Below are positions 22,604 through 30,422 of a stretch of DNA of 32,036 bases, piece by piece (position 1 is the stretch's first letter; every line of letters begins with the position of its first letter). The position numbers and the translations under genes are program-made. Source of the stretch: Thermaceae bacterium (GTDB lineage Bacteria > Deinococcota > Deinococci > Deinococcales > Marinithermaceae); NCBI GenBank assembly GCA_026984675.1, contig JALSRQ010000149.1, positions 1 to 32,036 of the forward strand. The letters run 5' to 3'. The notes under the pieces were generated by a model. That model searched no databases and was not told the origin of the DNA. It saw only the letters and a list, made by a program, of their open reading frames with translations.

Positions 22604-22609
22604 TATAAT
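22604..22609 (+). promoter_or_regulatory. -10 box (TATAAT) of the E1 alpha/beta operon, leaderless type
   Basis: A perfect consensus TATAAT followed by CGTTCG and ATG 22616. With normal promoter geometry transcription starts at or next to the A of the ATG. No good -35 is seen at 17 nt (TTAGCC lies at 15 nt). Confidence 0.65.
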
Positions 22610-22615
22610 CGTTCG

Positions 22616-23665
22616 ATGAGCCGAAAAGCGGTTTCCTACCTGGAAAAGGGCGAGCTCCCCCTCGCCCGGGAGGAGGCCACCGCCCTCTACCGGGCGATGG
22701 TGCGGGCCCGCCGCTTCGACGAGCGGGCGGTGCGCCTAAGGCGCCAGGGCCGGCTGGGGGTCTACCCGCCCCACCTCGGCCAGGAGGCCGCCCAGGTGGG
22801 GCTCGGCCTCGCCCTGGAAGCGGGCGACTGGCTGGTGCCGAGCTACCGCGAGAACGCCCTGATGCTGACCGTGGGGGTGCCGATCGCCCAGCTCCTCCTG
22901 CTCTGGCGCACCCACCCGGCGGGCTGGCGGTTCCCCCCCGAGCTGCCGGTCTTGAACCCCTTCATCCCCATCGCCACCCAGATCCCCCAGGCGGTGGGCC
23001 TCGCCCTCGCCGCCCGCTACCAGGAGCGCCCCTGGGTGGTGGCCACCGCCATCGGCGACGGCGGCACCAGCGAGGGCGACTTCGCCGAGGGGCTGAACTT
23101 CGCCGCCGTGTTCGCCGCCCCGGTGGTCATTCTGGCCCAGAACAACGGCTACGCGATCAGCGTGCCCCGCGAACGCCAGATGAAAAACCGCTACCTCGCC
23201 GAGCGGGCGGCCGGGTTCGGGATTCCCGCGGCGGTGGTGGACGGCAACGACGCGGTGGCGGTCTACCTCGAGGCCAAGCGGGCGGTCGAGCGGGCCCGGC
23301 GGGGCGAGGGCCCCACCCTGATCGAGGCCCTCACCTACCGGCTCGGCCCCCACACCACCTCCGACGACCCCCGCCGCTACCGCGACCCCAAGGAGGAGGA
23401 GGAGGCCCGCGCCAAGGACCCCATCCCCCGGATGCGCAGGGCGCTTTTGGAACGGGGATGGTGGGACGACGAACGGGAGGCCGCCCTCCTCGCCGAGCTC
23501 GACGCCGAGTTCGAAGCCGCCCTGGCCGAGGCCGACGCCGTCCCGCCGCCCCGCCCCGAGGAGATCGTCGAGCACGTCTACGCCGAGCTCGGCCCCGACC
23601 AGCAACCGGTTTGGGCGGCCCTCAGGAGCGGGAAATCGCTGGAGGCGACATGGCGCGAACGCTGA
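22616..23665 (+). CDS. 2-oxoacid dehydrogenase E1 component, alpha subunit
   Basis: 349 aa from ATG 22616. The thiamine-diphosphate motif is clear: [19 protein letters not shown] through [10 protein letters not shown] (about 146-181), and the phosphorylation-loop equivalent [18 protein letters not shown] is present. The [13 protein letters not shown] and [10 protein letters not shown] segments are typical of the bacterial alpha-type E1 of branched-chain 2-oxoacid or pyruvate dehydrogenase complexes. With the beta subunit it decarboxylates a 2-oxoacid and passes the acyl group to a lipoyl E2. The next gene overlaps by 16 nt. E2 and E3 do not follow in this window. The start choice rests on the adjacent -10 box and the family N-terminus. 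Confidence 0.92.
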   Translation: MSRKAVSYLEKGELPLAREEATALYRAMVRARRFDERAVRLRRQGRLGVYPPHLGQEAAQVGLGLALEAGDWLVPSYRENALMLTVGVPIAQLLLLWRTHPAGWRFPPELPVLNPFIPIATQIPQAVGLALAARYQERPWVVATAIGDGGTSEGDFAEGLNFAAVFAAPVVILAQNNGYAISVPRERQMKNRYLAERAAGFGIPAAVVDGNDAVAVYLEAKRAVERARRGEGPTLIEALTYRLGPHTTSDDPRRYRDPKEEEEARAKDPIPRMRRALLERGWWDDEREAALLAELDAEFEAALAEADAVPPPRPEEIVEHVYAELGPDQQPVWAALRSGKSLEATWRER

Positions 23666-24633
23666 ACCAGGTCGAGGCGATCCGGGAGGCGCTCGACCAG
23701 GCCCTCGCCGCCGATCCCCGGGTGCTGGTCTTCGGCGAGGACGTGGGCCGGATGGGCGGGGTCTTCCGGGCCACCGAGGGGCTCCAGGCGAAGCACGGCG
23801 AGGACCGGGTCTTCGACACCCCGCTGGCGGAGAGCGGCATCCTGGGCGCCGCCATCGGGCTCGCGATCGGGGGGATGCGGCCGGTCGCCGAGATCCAGTT
23901 CGCCGGCTTCCTCTACCCCGCCCTCGACCAGATCCTCTCCCACCTGGGGCGCTGGCGCCACCGCTCCCGGGGCCGGTTCGGCCTGCCGGTGGTGGTCCGG
24001 GCCCCCTACGGCGGCGGGGTGAGGAGCCCGGAGCAGCACTCCGACAGCCCCGAGGCGATCCTCGCCCACACCCCCGGGGTCAAGGTGGCGATCCCCGCCT
24101 CCCCCGAGCGGGCCAAGGGGCTCCTCCTCGCCGCGATCGAGGACCCCGACCCGGTCTTCTTCCTGGAGGCGATCCCCCTCTACCGCAGCGCCCGCGTCCC
24201 GGTCCCCGAGGAGCCCTACACCCTCCCGCTGGGCCGGGCCCGGGTGGTGCGGGAGGGCACCGACGCCACCGCGGTGGCCTACGGGGCCATGGTCGGGGTG
24301 GCCCTGGAGGCCGCCGGCCGGCTCGCGGAGGAGGGGGTCGCGGTCGAGGTGGTGGACCTCGAGACCCTGGTCCCCCTCGACACCGAGACCCTGCGCGCCT
24401 CGGTGGAGAAGACCGGTCGGGTGGTGGTGGTTCACGAGGCGATGCGGACCGGGGGGTTCGGCGCCGAGGTCGTCGCCCGGATCGCCGAGGCCGCCCTCGA
24501 CGTCCTCGAGGCCCCGCCGGTCCGGGTGGCCGGCTACGACGCCCCCTACCCCCCGTTCACCATGCTCGAGGACCACTACCGCCCCACCCCCGAGCGGGTC
24601 GAGGCCGCCCTGCGCTACCTGCTTGGGTACTAA
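23650..24633 (+). CDS. 2-oxoacid dehydrogenase E1 component, beta subunit
   Basis: 327 aa from ATG 23650, preceded by GGAGGCG inside the alpha gene. It has the transketolase-like pyrimidine-binding domain ([52 protein letters not shown] with the conserved Glu, [35 protein letters not shown]) and the C-terminal transketolase domain ([38 protein letters not shown]). The YPP(F) ending and REGTDAT block match branched-chain/pyruvate dehydrogenase beta subunits. It pairs with the upstream alpha subunit in an alpha2beta2 E1. It is the last gene of the operon; a hairpin lies about 110 nt downstream. Confidence 0.93.
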   Translation: MARTLNQVEAIREALDQALAADPRVLVFGEDVGRMGGVFRATEGLQAKHGEDRVFDTPLAESGILGAAIGLAIGGMRPVAEIQFAGFLYPALDQILSHLGRWRHRSRGRFGLPVVVRAPYGGGVRSPEQHSDSPEAILAHTPGVKVAIPASPERAKGLLLAAIEDPDPVFFLEAIPLYRSARVPVPEEPYTLPLGRARVVREGTDATAVAYGAMVGVALEAAGRLAEEGVAVEVVDLETLVPLDTETLRASVEKTGRVVVVHEAMRTGGFGAEVVARIAEAALDVLEAPPVRVAGYDAPYPPFTMLEDHYRPTPERVEAALRYLLGY

Positions 24634-24739
24634 GGCGGCTGAAGTACACGCCCCATGCCAAGGGGCGGACCGCCCGTGGCGAACCAAGGCCGATTCCTTC
24701 TTTACGAACCTTCCTGGCACGGCCTGCGGCTGACCTCGA

Positions 24740-24770
24740 GAATCCCAGGGCGACCCCGGCCCAGGGATTC
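24740..24770 (+). terminator. Hairpin downstream of the E1 operon
   Basis: GAATCCC (24740-24746) pairs with GGGATTC (24764-24770); after one A-A mismatch GGG (24748-24750) pairs with CCC (24760-24762), leaving a 9-nt loop. It sits between the E1 beta stop and the toxin-antitoxin promoter and may be a terminator, though no T tract follows directly. I see nothing else in the rest of 24634-24806. Confidence 0.45.
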
Positions 24771-24806
24771 CAAGACCTATCCCTCAGAGCCCCGAATTTC
24801 TTCTTT

Positions 24807-24835
24807 TTGCTCCTTACATGTACATCTCGTACATA
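24807..24835 (+). promoter_or_regulatory. Promoter of the toxin-antitoxin-like pair
   Basis: TTGCTC (24807-24812) and TACATA (24830-24835) separated by 17 nt. The surrounding stretch is AT-rich compared with the rest of the window. A leader of roughly 25-30 nt with GGGAGG (24855-24860) leads to ATG 24869. Confidence 0.5.
24818..24834. promoter_or_regulatory. Operator-like inverted repeat ATGTAC-N5-GTACAT
   Basis: A perfect 6-bp inverted repeat, ATGTAC at 24818-24823 and GTACAT at 24829-24834, with a 5-nt spacer, overlapping the proposed -10. Antitoxins of the Phd/YefM family usually bind such repeats to repress their own operon, so this is a likely autoregulatory site (inference). Confidence 0.55.
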
Positions 24836-24868
24836 AAAGAGGTAAACTTGGACTGGGAGGGCATAAGG

Positions 24869-25135
24869 ATGAAAACCTCCACCGAGCGTCTGAAGCCGGT
24901 AACCGTGGCCGAGTTTCGCCAGCACTTAAAGCGCTACCTGGAGCTCGGGGAGCCGTTGCTCGTGGCCCGGAGGGGGAAGGAGCCCCTGGGGATCTTCATT
25001 CCCCTGCGCTCGCGTGCCGAGCGCGAGCGGGCCTGGAAGCGGATGGAGGAGCGCCTGGCTGCGCTGGATCGCCTCCTCGCCGAGCACGGCATTCGCTTCT
25101 CGGAGGAGGAGCTCGACGAGCTTGCGGAAGGTTGA
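24869..25135 (+). CDS. Phd/YefM-like antitoxin
   Basis: 88 aa from ATG 24869, with GGGAGG 8 nt upstream. Residues about 8-45 show the Phd/YefM pattern (VTVAEFRQHLKRYLELGEPL, VARRGKEPLGIFIPL): an N-terminal DNA-binding, dimerising domain. The rest is a charged helix (RAERERAWKRMEERLAALDRLL) that would wrap the toxin. A longer frame upstream lacks a ribosome-binding site and would cover the operator. The PIN-domain gene follows 9 nt after the stop in the same reading frame. Base composition is a little lower in GC at the promoter than in neighbouring genes. The family match is by pattern only. Confidence 0.75.
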   Translation: MKTSTERLKPVTVAEFRQHLKRYLELGEPLLVARRGKEPLGIFIPLRSRAERERAWKRMEERLAALDRLLAEHGIRFSEEELDELAEG

Positions 25136-25144
25136 GGAACGGCC

Positions 25145-25600
25145 GTGGACGGGGGTTCGCTTCCCTTCGAAGCGCTTGCCCTCGACGGGAGCTTCCTGCA
25201 AGGGGTGCTGCTCGGACGCACCCGCCGTGTGCTCGCGGGACGGCTCACCCGGGAGGGGGTTTTCCTTCTCACCGCCCCGCTCCAGTTCGCGACCGCGCTG
25301 AACTCGGTTCGCCTTCGGCTTCTGGACCGGGGTTTGGGGACGTCCGAGGTGGCGGCCTTTCTGACGGAAGGGGAAGACCTCCTCGCCGAGCTCTGCACCG
25401 TAATTGAGCCCGGCCGTGGCGCGATGATGGAGGCGAGGAACCGGGGATTTAAACCCGGGAAGGATGCCGAGTTGGCCGCGCTTGCGCTGGAGCTCGGCGT
25501 GCCGGTGCTTACCAGCGACGGCGACTTCTGGGGACGGGGCCTGGCCACCTGGACGCCCGAAAACCTTGCGAGCTACCTCGAAAGCAAAGGGCTTGGGTAG
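25145..25600 (+). CDS. PIN-domain protein, putative toxin
   Basis: 151 aa from GTG 25145, with GAGGAA (25134-25139) 5 nt upstream, overlapping the antitoxin stop. The PIN pattern is weak at the front (ALDGSFLQGVLLG supplies the first Asp) but clear at the end: GKDAELAALALELGVPVLTSDGDFWGRGL, then TWTPENLASYLE, matching the D-x6-A-x4 and T-D-x-D-F blocks of VapC-like nucleases. The usual mid-domain Glu is uncertain. PIN toxins cleave RNA using Mg and the acidic residues. The pairing with a Phd/YefM-type antitoxin and a shared operator supports a toxin-antitoxin unit, but a chromosomal RNase role is possible. It ends before an AGGGG/CCCCT hairpin followed by TTT. Confidence 0.65.
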   Translation: MDGGSLPFEALALDGSFLQGVLLGRTRRVLAGRLTREGVFLLTAPLQFATALNSVRLRLLDRGLGTSEVAAFLTEGEDLLAELCTVIEPGRGAMMEARNRGFKPGKDAELAALALELGVPVLTSDGDFWGRGLATWTPENLASYLESKGLG

Positions 25601-25624
25601 GGGACTGGAGGCTTAACCCCTTTT
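25599..25624 (+). terminator. Weak terminator after the PIN gene
   Basis: AGGGG (25599-25603) pairs with CCCCT (25617-25621), followed by a short T run (25621-25624). The 5-bp stem has a 13-nt loop, so efficiency is uncertain. Confidence 0.4.
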
Positions 25625-25835
25625 CACGCTGCCGCCCTTCCAAAATCCCTTCACCGGGCGGCGAAAGCCAAGGAAAGAACCCCACCGCCACCTAGGACTG
25701 CGTCGCCATCAGCTGTAAACGCCTCGAGGAACCAAAGAAGGGATGTTGCAATATGGAACCGGGTTCCAGCAGATCCCCCCTAACTGCTTGTCGGCACGGT
25801 TGGAAGGGGACCGGCAATGCCCCCTGCAAGCAACT

Positions 25836-25860
25836 CGGCCGCCCTTTGTCTGGGCGGCCG
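25836..25860. repeat. 9-bp GC inverted repeat with 7-nt loop
   Basis: CGGCCGCCC (25836-25844), loop TTTGTCT, GGGCGGCCG (25852-25860): the strongest hairpin of the gene-free stretch. It could be a terminator for either flanking operon, but no T tract follows on either strand. Confidence 0.55.
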
Positions 25861-25989
25861 TCAAATTGCTCGACGTTCCCGTGAAGCACATGGGCACCTC
25901 CCCACTGGCGTCACCGCTCCCGCCCCATCAACCTCGAGCGGGACCCCGCCCGCAGGCAAAAGCCCCGGTGACCCCATGGCCTGATTCCC

Positions 25990-26008
25990 GGGCGGTCGAA
26001 AACCGCCC
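25990..26008 (-). terminator. Hairpin terminator of the paa operon
   Basis: Read on the minus strand, GGGCGGT, loop TTTCG, ACCGCCC form a perfect 7-bp stem starting 11 nt after the paaZ stop codon. No T tract follows, as with the tsdA/ychF hairpin. Confidence 0.65.
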
Positions 26009-26018
26009 CGTTCGCGCG

Positions 26019-28013
26019 CTACTCCCGGGGTTTCCGCGCCACCAGGGTGAGGATCGTGTAGCGGGCGACCGGTTTTTCCTCCTGGTTGGTGACCAAGACG
26101 TCCCAGGCCACGACGCCGGTGTTCTCGTCGCGGGGGGTCTTTCGCTTGACCGTGAGCCGGGCCCTTAGGGTGTCCCCGACCCCCACCGGCTCGAGGAAGC
26201 GAAGCCCCTCCAGGCCGTAGTTGGCGAGCACCGGCCCGGGCGCCGGATCGACGAAGAGCCCGGCCGCCGACGAAAGGACGAAGTAGCCGTGGGCCACCCG
26301 CCGGCCGAAGAGGCTCTCCTTGGCGGCGAGGTCGTCGGTGTGGGCGTAGAAGTGGTCCCAGGAGAGGTTGGCGAAGGCGGCGATGTCGGCCTCGGTGACG
26401 GTGCGGCGGTGGGTGGTGAGGGTCTCGCCCACCTCGAGCTCCTCGAAGTGCTTGCGGAAGGGATGGACCGCCGCCGGCCGCTCGGCCCCCTCGACGTGCT
26501 CGTCGAAGAGGGTCTGAAGGGTTTTGGGATCGCCCTGCACCGCCACCCGGAGGAGGTGGTGGGAAACCGCCAGCAACCCCCCGAGCTCCTCGCCGCCGCC
26601 GGCCCGCCCCGGACCCCCGTGCTTTAAGACCGGAATCGGCGAGCCGTGGCCGGTGGTGCTCCTCGCGTCCCGCCGGTTCAGGAAGTGGACCCGGCCGTGG
26701 CGGGGGGCGAGCCCTTCGAAGAACGCCCGGGCCTCCTCGGGATCGGGGGTGGCCACCGTGGCCACCAGGCTCCCCCCGCCCCGGTTCGCGGTCCGCACCG
26801 CCTCGTCCCGGTCGCGGTAGGGGAGGAAGGTGGCCACCGGGCCGAAGGGCTCGACCGCGTGCACCGCCTCGACGTCGGGCTCGGCAACCAGCAGGGTGGG
26901 CGGGAAGAACGCCCCCTCCGCCGGGCCCGGGTGCCGCCAGGCGACCCGGGCGCCCCCGGCCTCAAGGGCGGCGACCGCCCGCGCGACCTCGGCCCGCTGC
27001 TCCTCCGAGACCAGGGGGCCGAGGGTCACCCCCTCCTCACGGGGGTCGCCGAGGACGTGCCCCCCGAGCCGCTCGGCGACCGCCTCGAGCACCGCCTCGA
27101 GGCGCCCCGCCGGCACCAGCACCCGGCGCACCGCGGTGCAGCGCTGGCCGGCCTTGATGGAAAGCTCGTCGGCGACCATGGCGGCGAAGGCGGCCTCGTC
27201 CTCCGCCTCGGCCCGCTCCCCAAGGATCGCCGCGTTCAGCGAGTCGGTCTCGGCGTTGAGGCGGGCGCCCCGTTCGGTAAACGCGGGCTGGCGGCGGAGA
27301 CGATCGGCGGTCGCCGCGGAGCCGGTGAAGTAGACCGAATCCCCCTCGGCCAGGGCGTCGAAGGCGTCGCCGAGCCCCCCGGCCACGAACTGCAGGCTCC
27401 CCTCGGGCAAGAGCCCCGAGTCCACCATCGCCCGCACCAGGGCGGCGGCGACGTGGGCGGTGGGGCTCGCCGGCTTGGCGAGGGTGGGCACCCCGGCGAG
27501 GAAGGCGGGGGCGAACTTTTCCAAGAGCCCCCAGACCGGAAAGTTGAAGGCGTTGATCTGGACGGTGATCCCCTCCCGAGGGACCAGGGCGTGGCGGCCC
27601 CAGAAGGTGCCGTCCTTGGAAAGCGGCAGGAGGGCGTCCTCGGGAAGGAGGTTTCCCTCCGGCAGCTTGCGGGCGAGCCTGGCGTAGCTAAAGAGCACCC
27701 CGACGCCGCCGTCGACGTCGTACCAGGCGTCCTTCCGGGTGGCGCCGGTGGTCGCCGAGAGGCGGTAGAGCGCCTCCTTGTGCCCGAGCAGGTGCTCGGC
27801 GAGCCGCCTCAGGATCCGCCCCCGCTCGGCGAAACCGAGGGCGCGGAGGTTCTCCCCCCCCACCGCCCTTCCCCACGCCACCGCCTCCTTTAGCGGCAGG
27901 CCCCGACTCGTCACCCGGGCGAGCGGCGCCCCGGTGGCGGCGTCCGCCACCGTCCGCCCCTCGCCGGCGCCGGTTTTCCACTCGCCGAGAAGGTAGCTTG
28001 CGATCGTCTCCAT
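26019..28013 (-). CDS. paaZ: PaaZ: oxepin-CoA hydrolase / semialdehyde dehydrogenase fusion
   Basis: 664 aa, normal for PaaZ. Residues 1-500 are an aldehyde dehydrogenase with [20 protein letters not shown], Glu255 (LNAETDSLN) and catalytic Cys292 ([11 protein letters not shown]). Residues about 520-660 are a MaoC-type R-specific hydratase domain with Asp553 and His558 in [11 protein letters not shown], then RVAHGYFVL. PaaZ opens the oxepin-CoA ring with the hydratase domain and oxidises the resulting semialdehyde to 3-oxo-5,6-dehydrosuberyl-CoA. Both active sites look intact. It is the last gene of the paa operon, 9 nt after the enoyl-CoA hydratase gene and followed by a hairpin. Confidence 0.95.
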   Translation of the reverse strand: METIASYLLGEWKTGAGEGRTVADAATGAPLARVTSRGLPLKEAVAWGRAVGGENLRALGFAERGRILRRLAEHLLGHKEALYRLSATTGATRKDAWYDVDGGVGVLFSYARLARKLPEGNLLPEDALLPLSKDGTFWGRHALVPREGITVQINAFNFPVWGLLEKFAPAFLAGVPTLAKPASPTAHVAAALVRAMVDSGLLPEGSLQFVAGGLGDAFDALAEGDSVYFTGSAATADRLRRQPAFTERGARLNAETDSLNAAILGERAEAEDEAAFAAMVADELSIKAGQRCTAVRRVLVPAGRLEAVLEAVAERLGGHVLGDPREEGVTLGPLVSEEQRAEVARAVAALEAGGARVAWRHPGPAEGAFFPPTLLVAEPDVEAVHAVEPFGPVATFLPYRDRDEAVRTANRGGGSLVATVATPDPEEARAFFEGLAPRHGRVHFLNRRDARSTTGHGSPIPVLKHGGPGRAGGGEELGGLLAVSHHLLRVAVQGDPKTLQTLFDEHVEGAERPAAVHPFRKHFEELEVGETLTTHRRTVTEADIAAFANLSWDHFYAHTDDLAAKESLFGRRVAHGYFVLSSAAGLFVDPAPGPVLANYGLEGLRFLEPVGVGDTLRARLTVKRKTPRDENTGVVAWDVLVTNQEEKPVARYTILTLVARKPRE

Positions 28014-28022
28014 GCGCGCCTC

Positions 28023-28814
28023 CTAGAAGGGGGGTTCGTCCTCGAAGCGCGGCGGCCGGCGCTCCCGGAACGAGGCCAGGCCCTCGGCGAGGTCGGGGCC
28101 GGTAAAGCCCAAAAACTCGAGCGCAAGGCTCGAATCGAAGATCGGGAGCGCCAGCCGGAGCCAGCCGTTTAGGGCGTGCTTGGTCCAGGAAAGGGCGCTC
28201 GGGCTGCCGGCGGCGAGCCGCCGGGCGATCCCCCGCGCGGCGGGAAGGAGGTCCTCCGGCGGGTAGGCCCGGGCCACCAGCCCGATCCGGGCCGCCTCCT
28301 CCCCGCTGACCGGTTCGTTCAAGAGCAGGTGGTACTTGGCCCGGGCGAGGCCCACCAGCAGCGGCCAGACCAGGGCGGCGTGGTCGCCGGCGGCGAGGCC
28401 GAGCCGGGGGTGGGCGTCGAGCAGCCGGGCGTCGGTGGCGGCGAGGGGGATGTCCGAGAGCAGCGCGGCGGCGAGCCCGGCCCCGGCGGCGGCGCCGTGG
28501 ATCGCCGCCACCACCGGCCGGGGGAACTCGAGGAGGTTCGCCACCAGGTCCCGGGCCTCCTTCCAGACCCGCGCCCGGGTGCGCCAGTCGGCCCGCATCC
28601 GCTCGATTAAGTCGAAGTCGCCGCCGGCGGAGAAATCCGCCCCCTGGCCGCGGAGCAGCACCGCCCGCACGTCCTTGCGCGCCGCCAGCGCCGGCCACAG
28701 GTGGGCGAGCTCCCGGTGGCCGGTCCCCGAGAGGGCGTTCTTCTTGCCGCCCTTGAGGACGACCTCGAGCACCCCCTCCTCGGGCCCGATGAGGGCGAGT
28801 TCGGAAAGCTCCAC
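28023..28814 (-). CDS. Enoyl-CoA hydratase/isomerase (PaaG/PaaF-like)
   Basis: 263 aa from GTG 28814, 1 nt after the paaD stop; a longer frame upstream only overlaps paaD. Crotonase fold: oxyanion-hole segments [15 protein letters not shown] (about 66-80) and [19 protein letters not shown] (about 105-123), then [21 protein letters not shown], and [14 protein letters not shown]. In paa operons such proteins isomerise the 1,2-epoxyphenyl-CoA to oxepin-CoA (PaaG) or hydrate enoyl-CoA intermediates (PaaF). The usual second catalytic Glu position is occupied by the GDH region of a known subgroup, so which of the two reactions applies is unclear. Position between paaD and paaZ favours a PaaG-like step (inference). 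Confidence 0.85.
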   Translation of the reverse strand: MELSELALIGPEEGVLEVVLKGGKKNALSGTGHRELAHLWPALAARKDVRAVLLRGQGADFSAGGDFDLIERMRADWRTRARVWKEARDLVANLLEFPRPVVAAIHGAAAGAGLAAALLSDIPLAATDARLLDAHPRLGLAAGDHAALVWPLLVGLARAKYHLLLNEPVSGEEAARIGLVARAYPPEDLLPAARGIARRLAAGSPSALSWTKHALNGWLRLALPIFDSSLALEFLGFTGPDLAEGLASFRERRPPRFEDEPPF

Positions 28815-28815
28815 C

Positions 28816-29289
28816 CTAGACCACCTTGAAGATCTCGAAGGGCTGGCGGCAGTCGTTGCAGTAGCCAAGCGCCCGGCAGGCGGTGGGGCCGAAGCGGTTG
28901 ATCAGGGTGGTGGCCCGGGAGCCGCAGTGGGGGCAGGCCGCCGGCGCCTCCTCCGCCACCTCGGCGCCAAGGTCGTCGGGGAGGGCGAACCCGGCCAGCG
29001 AGAGCATCAGCTTGCCGGTCTCGGTGAGGCGCTCGGGGGTCCAGGGGTGGGCGTGGTCGATCGCCACCTCGACCGGGCCGAAGGCGGAGAGCCGCTCCTC
29101 GATCTCCCGCTTCATCCGGTCCACCGCCGGGCAGCCGAGGAAGGTGGGGGTAAAGCGCACCACGATCCGCTCCCCCACCTCGACGTCCCGGATCACCCCG
29201 AGATCCACCAGGGTCAGGGTGGGGATCTCGGGGTCGGTGAGCTCCTTCAGGGCCGCCCACACCTCGGCCTCGGTCACCCCTGGCCTCAC
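28816..29289 (-). CDS. paaD: PaaD (PaaJ): MIP18/DUF59 subunit of phenylacetyl-CoA epoxidase system
   Basis: 157 aa from GTG 29289, overlapping the paaC stop by 4 nt; GGAGGGG (29301-29295 on the minus strand) is 5 nt upstream, so the neighbouring in-frame GTG 29292 is less likely. The N-terminal DUF59 domain reads [20 protein letters not shown], then [14 protein letters not shown] with a conserved Cys, and the C-terminus has a metal-binding set CPHCGS and CNDCRQPFE plus further Cys. PaaD is thought to help mature the iron centres of the epoxidase. The next gene begins 1 nt after the stop, indicating one transcript. Confidence 0.93.
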   Translation of the reverse strand: MRPGVTEAEVWAALKELTDPEIPTLTLVDLGVIRDVEVGERIVVRFTPTFLGCPAVDRMKREIEERLSAFGPVEVAIDHAHPWTPERLTETGKLMLSLAGFALPDDLGAEVAEEAPAACPHCGSRATTLINRFGPTACRALGYCNDCRQPFEIFKVV

Positions 29290-30113
29290 CACGTCCCCTC
29301 CGGTTCGAGCCGGCGGACCATCGTCATCTCCTCGTAGAGTTCGTCCCAGCCGGGGCCGTGGATCCCCTGACGGCCGCCGGTGCGGGCCTCGACCCCAAGC
29401 CTCCATTCCGCCCCCGCCTTCTCGCCGGGGAAGGGGAGGGCGTGGGCCTCGAAGTAGGGATAAATGCGCTCGAGCCAGGGATCGAGCAGGGCGTCGGTGG
29501 TCCGGGCGATCAGCCCCGCCTCGACCAGCGCCTCCTCCCCCGGGGCCGGCTCGAAGAGCCCGAGGAGGTCGGGCCAGATCGCCTCCAGCGCGGCCTCCAG
29601 CCGTTCCCGGGCCTCGACCGAGCCCACCGCCAGCGTCCGCCACCAGGCCTCGCCGTGGCGGAGGTGGTATTTCTCCTCCCGGCGGATCTTCTCGGCCGCC
29701 CCGGCGAGCTCGGGATCCGCCGAGGAAAGGAGCCCCTCGACCCGGAGGTCGTCGAAGAGGTCGTAGAGAAAGCGGCGGGCGACCGCCTTGGCCCAGTCGC
29801 CACCCCCCTGGTGATCCCCCCCGGGGTCGTACTTGGGGGTGGTGCGGTCCTCGAGGAGCCGGGCGTGGTAGTAGCCCTCCTTGGGACGGAGCAGCGCCAG
29901 GTGGTCGGGATCCTTTCCGAGCCGCTGGCCGGCCAGGGTGTAGTAGAGCCGGGCGTGGCCGATCTCGTCCTGGGCCAGCGAGGAGAAGGCGACGTCCTCC
30001 TCGATCACCGGCGCCACCCCGGTCCACTCCGAGTCGCGGTAGCCGATCACGATCTCGTCGTCGGCCAGGGTGAGGAGGTAGCGGGCGTAGGCCTCCTTGA
30101 GCTCAGGACTCAC
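29286..30113 (-). CDS. paaC: PaaC: structural subunit of phenylacetyl-CoA epoxidase
   Basis: 275 aa from GTG 30113, starting inside the end of paaB. Ferritin-like four-helix fold: [15 protein letters not shown], then [18 protein letters not shown] with an ExxH at Glu50-His53, and [16 protein letters not shown]. PaaC is the paralogue of PaaA that forms the PaaAC heterodimer; it supports but does not hold the catalytic diiron site. It ends [20 protein letters not shown], typical of the family. The overlaps on both sides (11 nt with paaB, 4 nt with paaD) show translational coupling. Confidence 0.95.
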   Translation of the reverse strand: MSPELKEAYARYLLTLADDEIVIGYRDSEWTGVAPVIEEDVAFSSLAQDEIGHARLYYTLAGQRLGKDPDHLALLRPKEGYYHARLLEDRTTPKYDPGGDHQGGGDWAKAVARRFLYDLFDDLRVEGLLSSADPELAGAAEKIRREEKYHLRHGEAWWRTLAVGSVEARERLEAALEAIWPDLLGLFEPAPGEEALVEAGLIARTTDALLDPWLERIYPYFEAHALPFPGEKAGAEWRLGVEARTGGRQGIHGPGWDELYEEMTMVRRLEPEGTW

Positions 30114-30414
30114 CGTAGACCTCCTTGGCCAGGTCCTCGAACATCCGCTTGATCTGCCGGCGCTTCTCCACCGTCACCCGGTAGGCGACGCCCATGCGGT
30201 AGGTGCGGTCGATGGGGGGCTGGAGGTAGTCGAGGTCGGTGATCTCGACCACCGCCTCGCGGGGCACCAGCCAGAGCCGGTAGGCCTCGTAGCGCCGGGA
30301 GTAGATGTCGCGGGCGTACTCCCGCGCCCGCTCGCGGTCGGGGGCGACCACCGAGCCCACGTGGACCATCGGCTCGCCCTCCTGTTCCTGACGGAAGACT
30401 TCCCAGACGTGCAT
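30103..30414 (-). CDS. paaB: PaaB: small subunit of phenylacetyl-CoA epoxidase
   Basis: 103 aa from ATG 30414, 8 nt after the paaA stop. It begins MHVWEVFRQEQEGEPMVHVG and continues GSVVAPDRERAREYARDIYSR, the standard PaaB pattern (usually about 95 aa); the C-terminal YRVTVEKRRQIKRMFEDLAKE extension is slightly longer. PaaB bridges PaaAC heterodimers in the epoxidase complex. It lies between paaA and paaC in the canonical order. Confidence 0.95.
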   Translation of the reverse strand: MHVWEVFRQEQEGEPMVHVGSVVAPDRERAREYARDIYSRRYEAYRLWLVPREAVVEITDLDYLQPPIDRTYRMGVAYRVTVEKRRQIKRMFEDLAKEVYGES

Positions 30415-30422
30415 GGCGCCCC

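Larger units (their letters stand above)
25601..26018. other. 418-nt gene-free stretch rich in hairpins
   Basis: No convincing coding frame: the frames open here lack homology-like patterns and ribosome-binding sites, and codon use is unlike the neighbours. It holds a series of GC-rich inverted repeats: GCCGCCC/GGGCGGC (25631-25637 with 25656-25662), GGAAC/GTTCC with a CGG loop (25755-25767), AGCAG/CTGCT (25768-25772 with 25784-25788), AGGGG/CCCCT (25805-25809 with 25821-25825) and CGGCCGCCC/GGGCGGCCG (25836-25860). GTTGC (25745-25749) can pair with GCAAC (25830-25834), closing several of them in one junction. It may be a structured RNA or the decayed end of a mobile element; I cannot name either. 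Confidence 0.6.

Noticed and set aside
24663-24675. GGGCGG-A-CCGCCC palindrome after E1 beta
   Set aside because: A one-base centre cannot form a stable hairpin beyond about four pairs; chance in GC-rich DNA is likely.
24634-24868. Possible tRNA in the gaps around the toxin-antitoxin pair
   Set aside because: No cloverleaf with a T-loop TTCRA and matching acceptor stem was found here or in the other gaps.
25741-25780. GTTGCAAT stretch resembling the start of some Thermus CRISPR repeats
   Set aside because: It occurs once; no regularly spaced copies and no cas genes.
25692-25897. Two short minus-strand frames that could be transposase remnants
   Set aside because: No transposase motif (no DDE, HUH or TnpB zinc-finger pattern), no terminal repeats or target duplication that I can see. 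Mobile-element origin remains only a possibility.
25743-26168. Plus-strand 141-codon frame across the gene-free stretch into paaZ
   Set aside because: No ribosome-binding site, no recognisable motif, and it runs antisense into paaZ.
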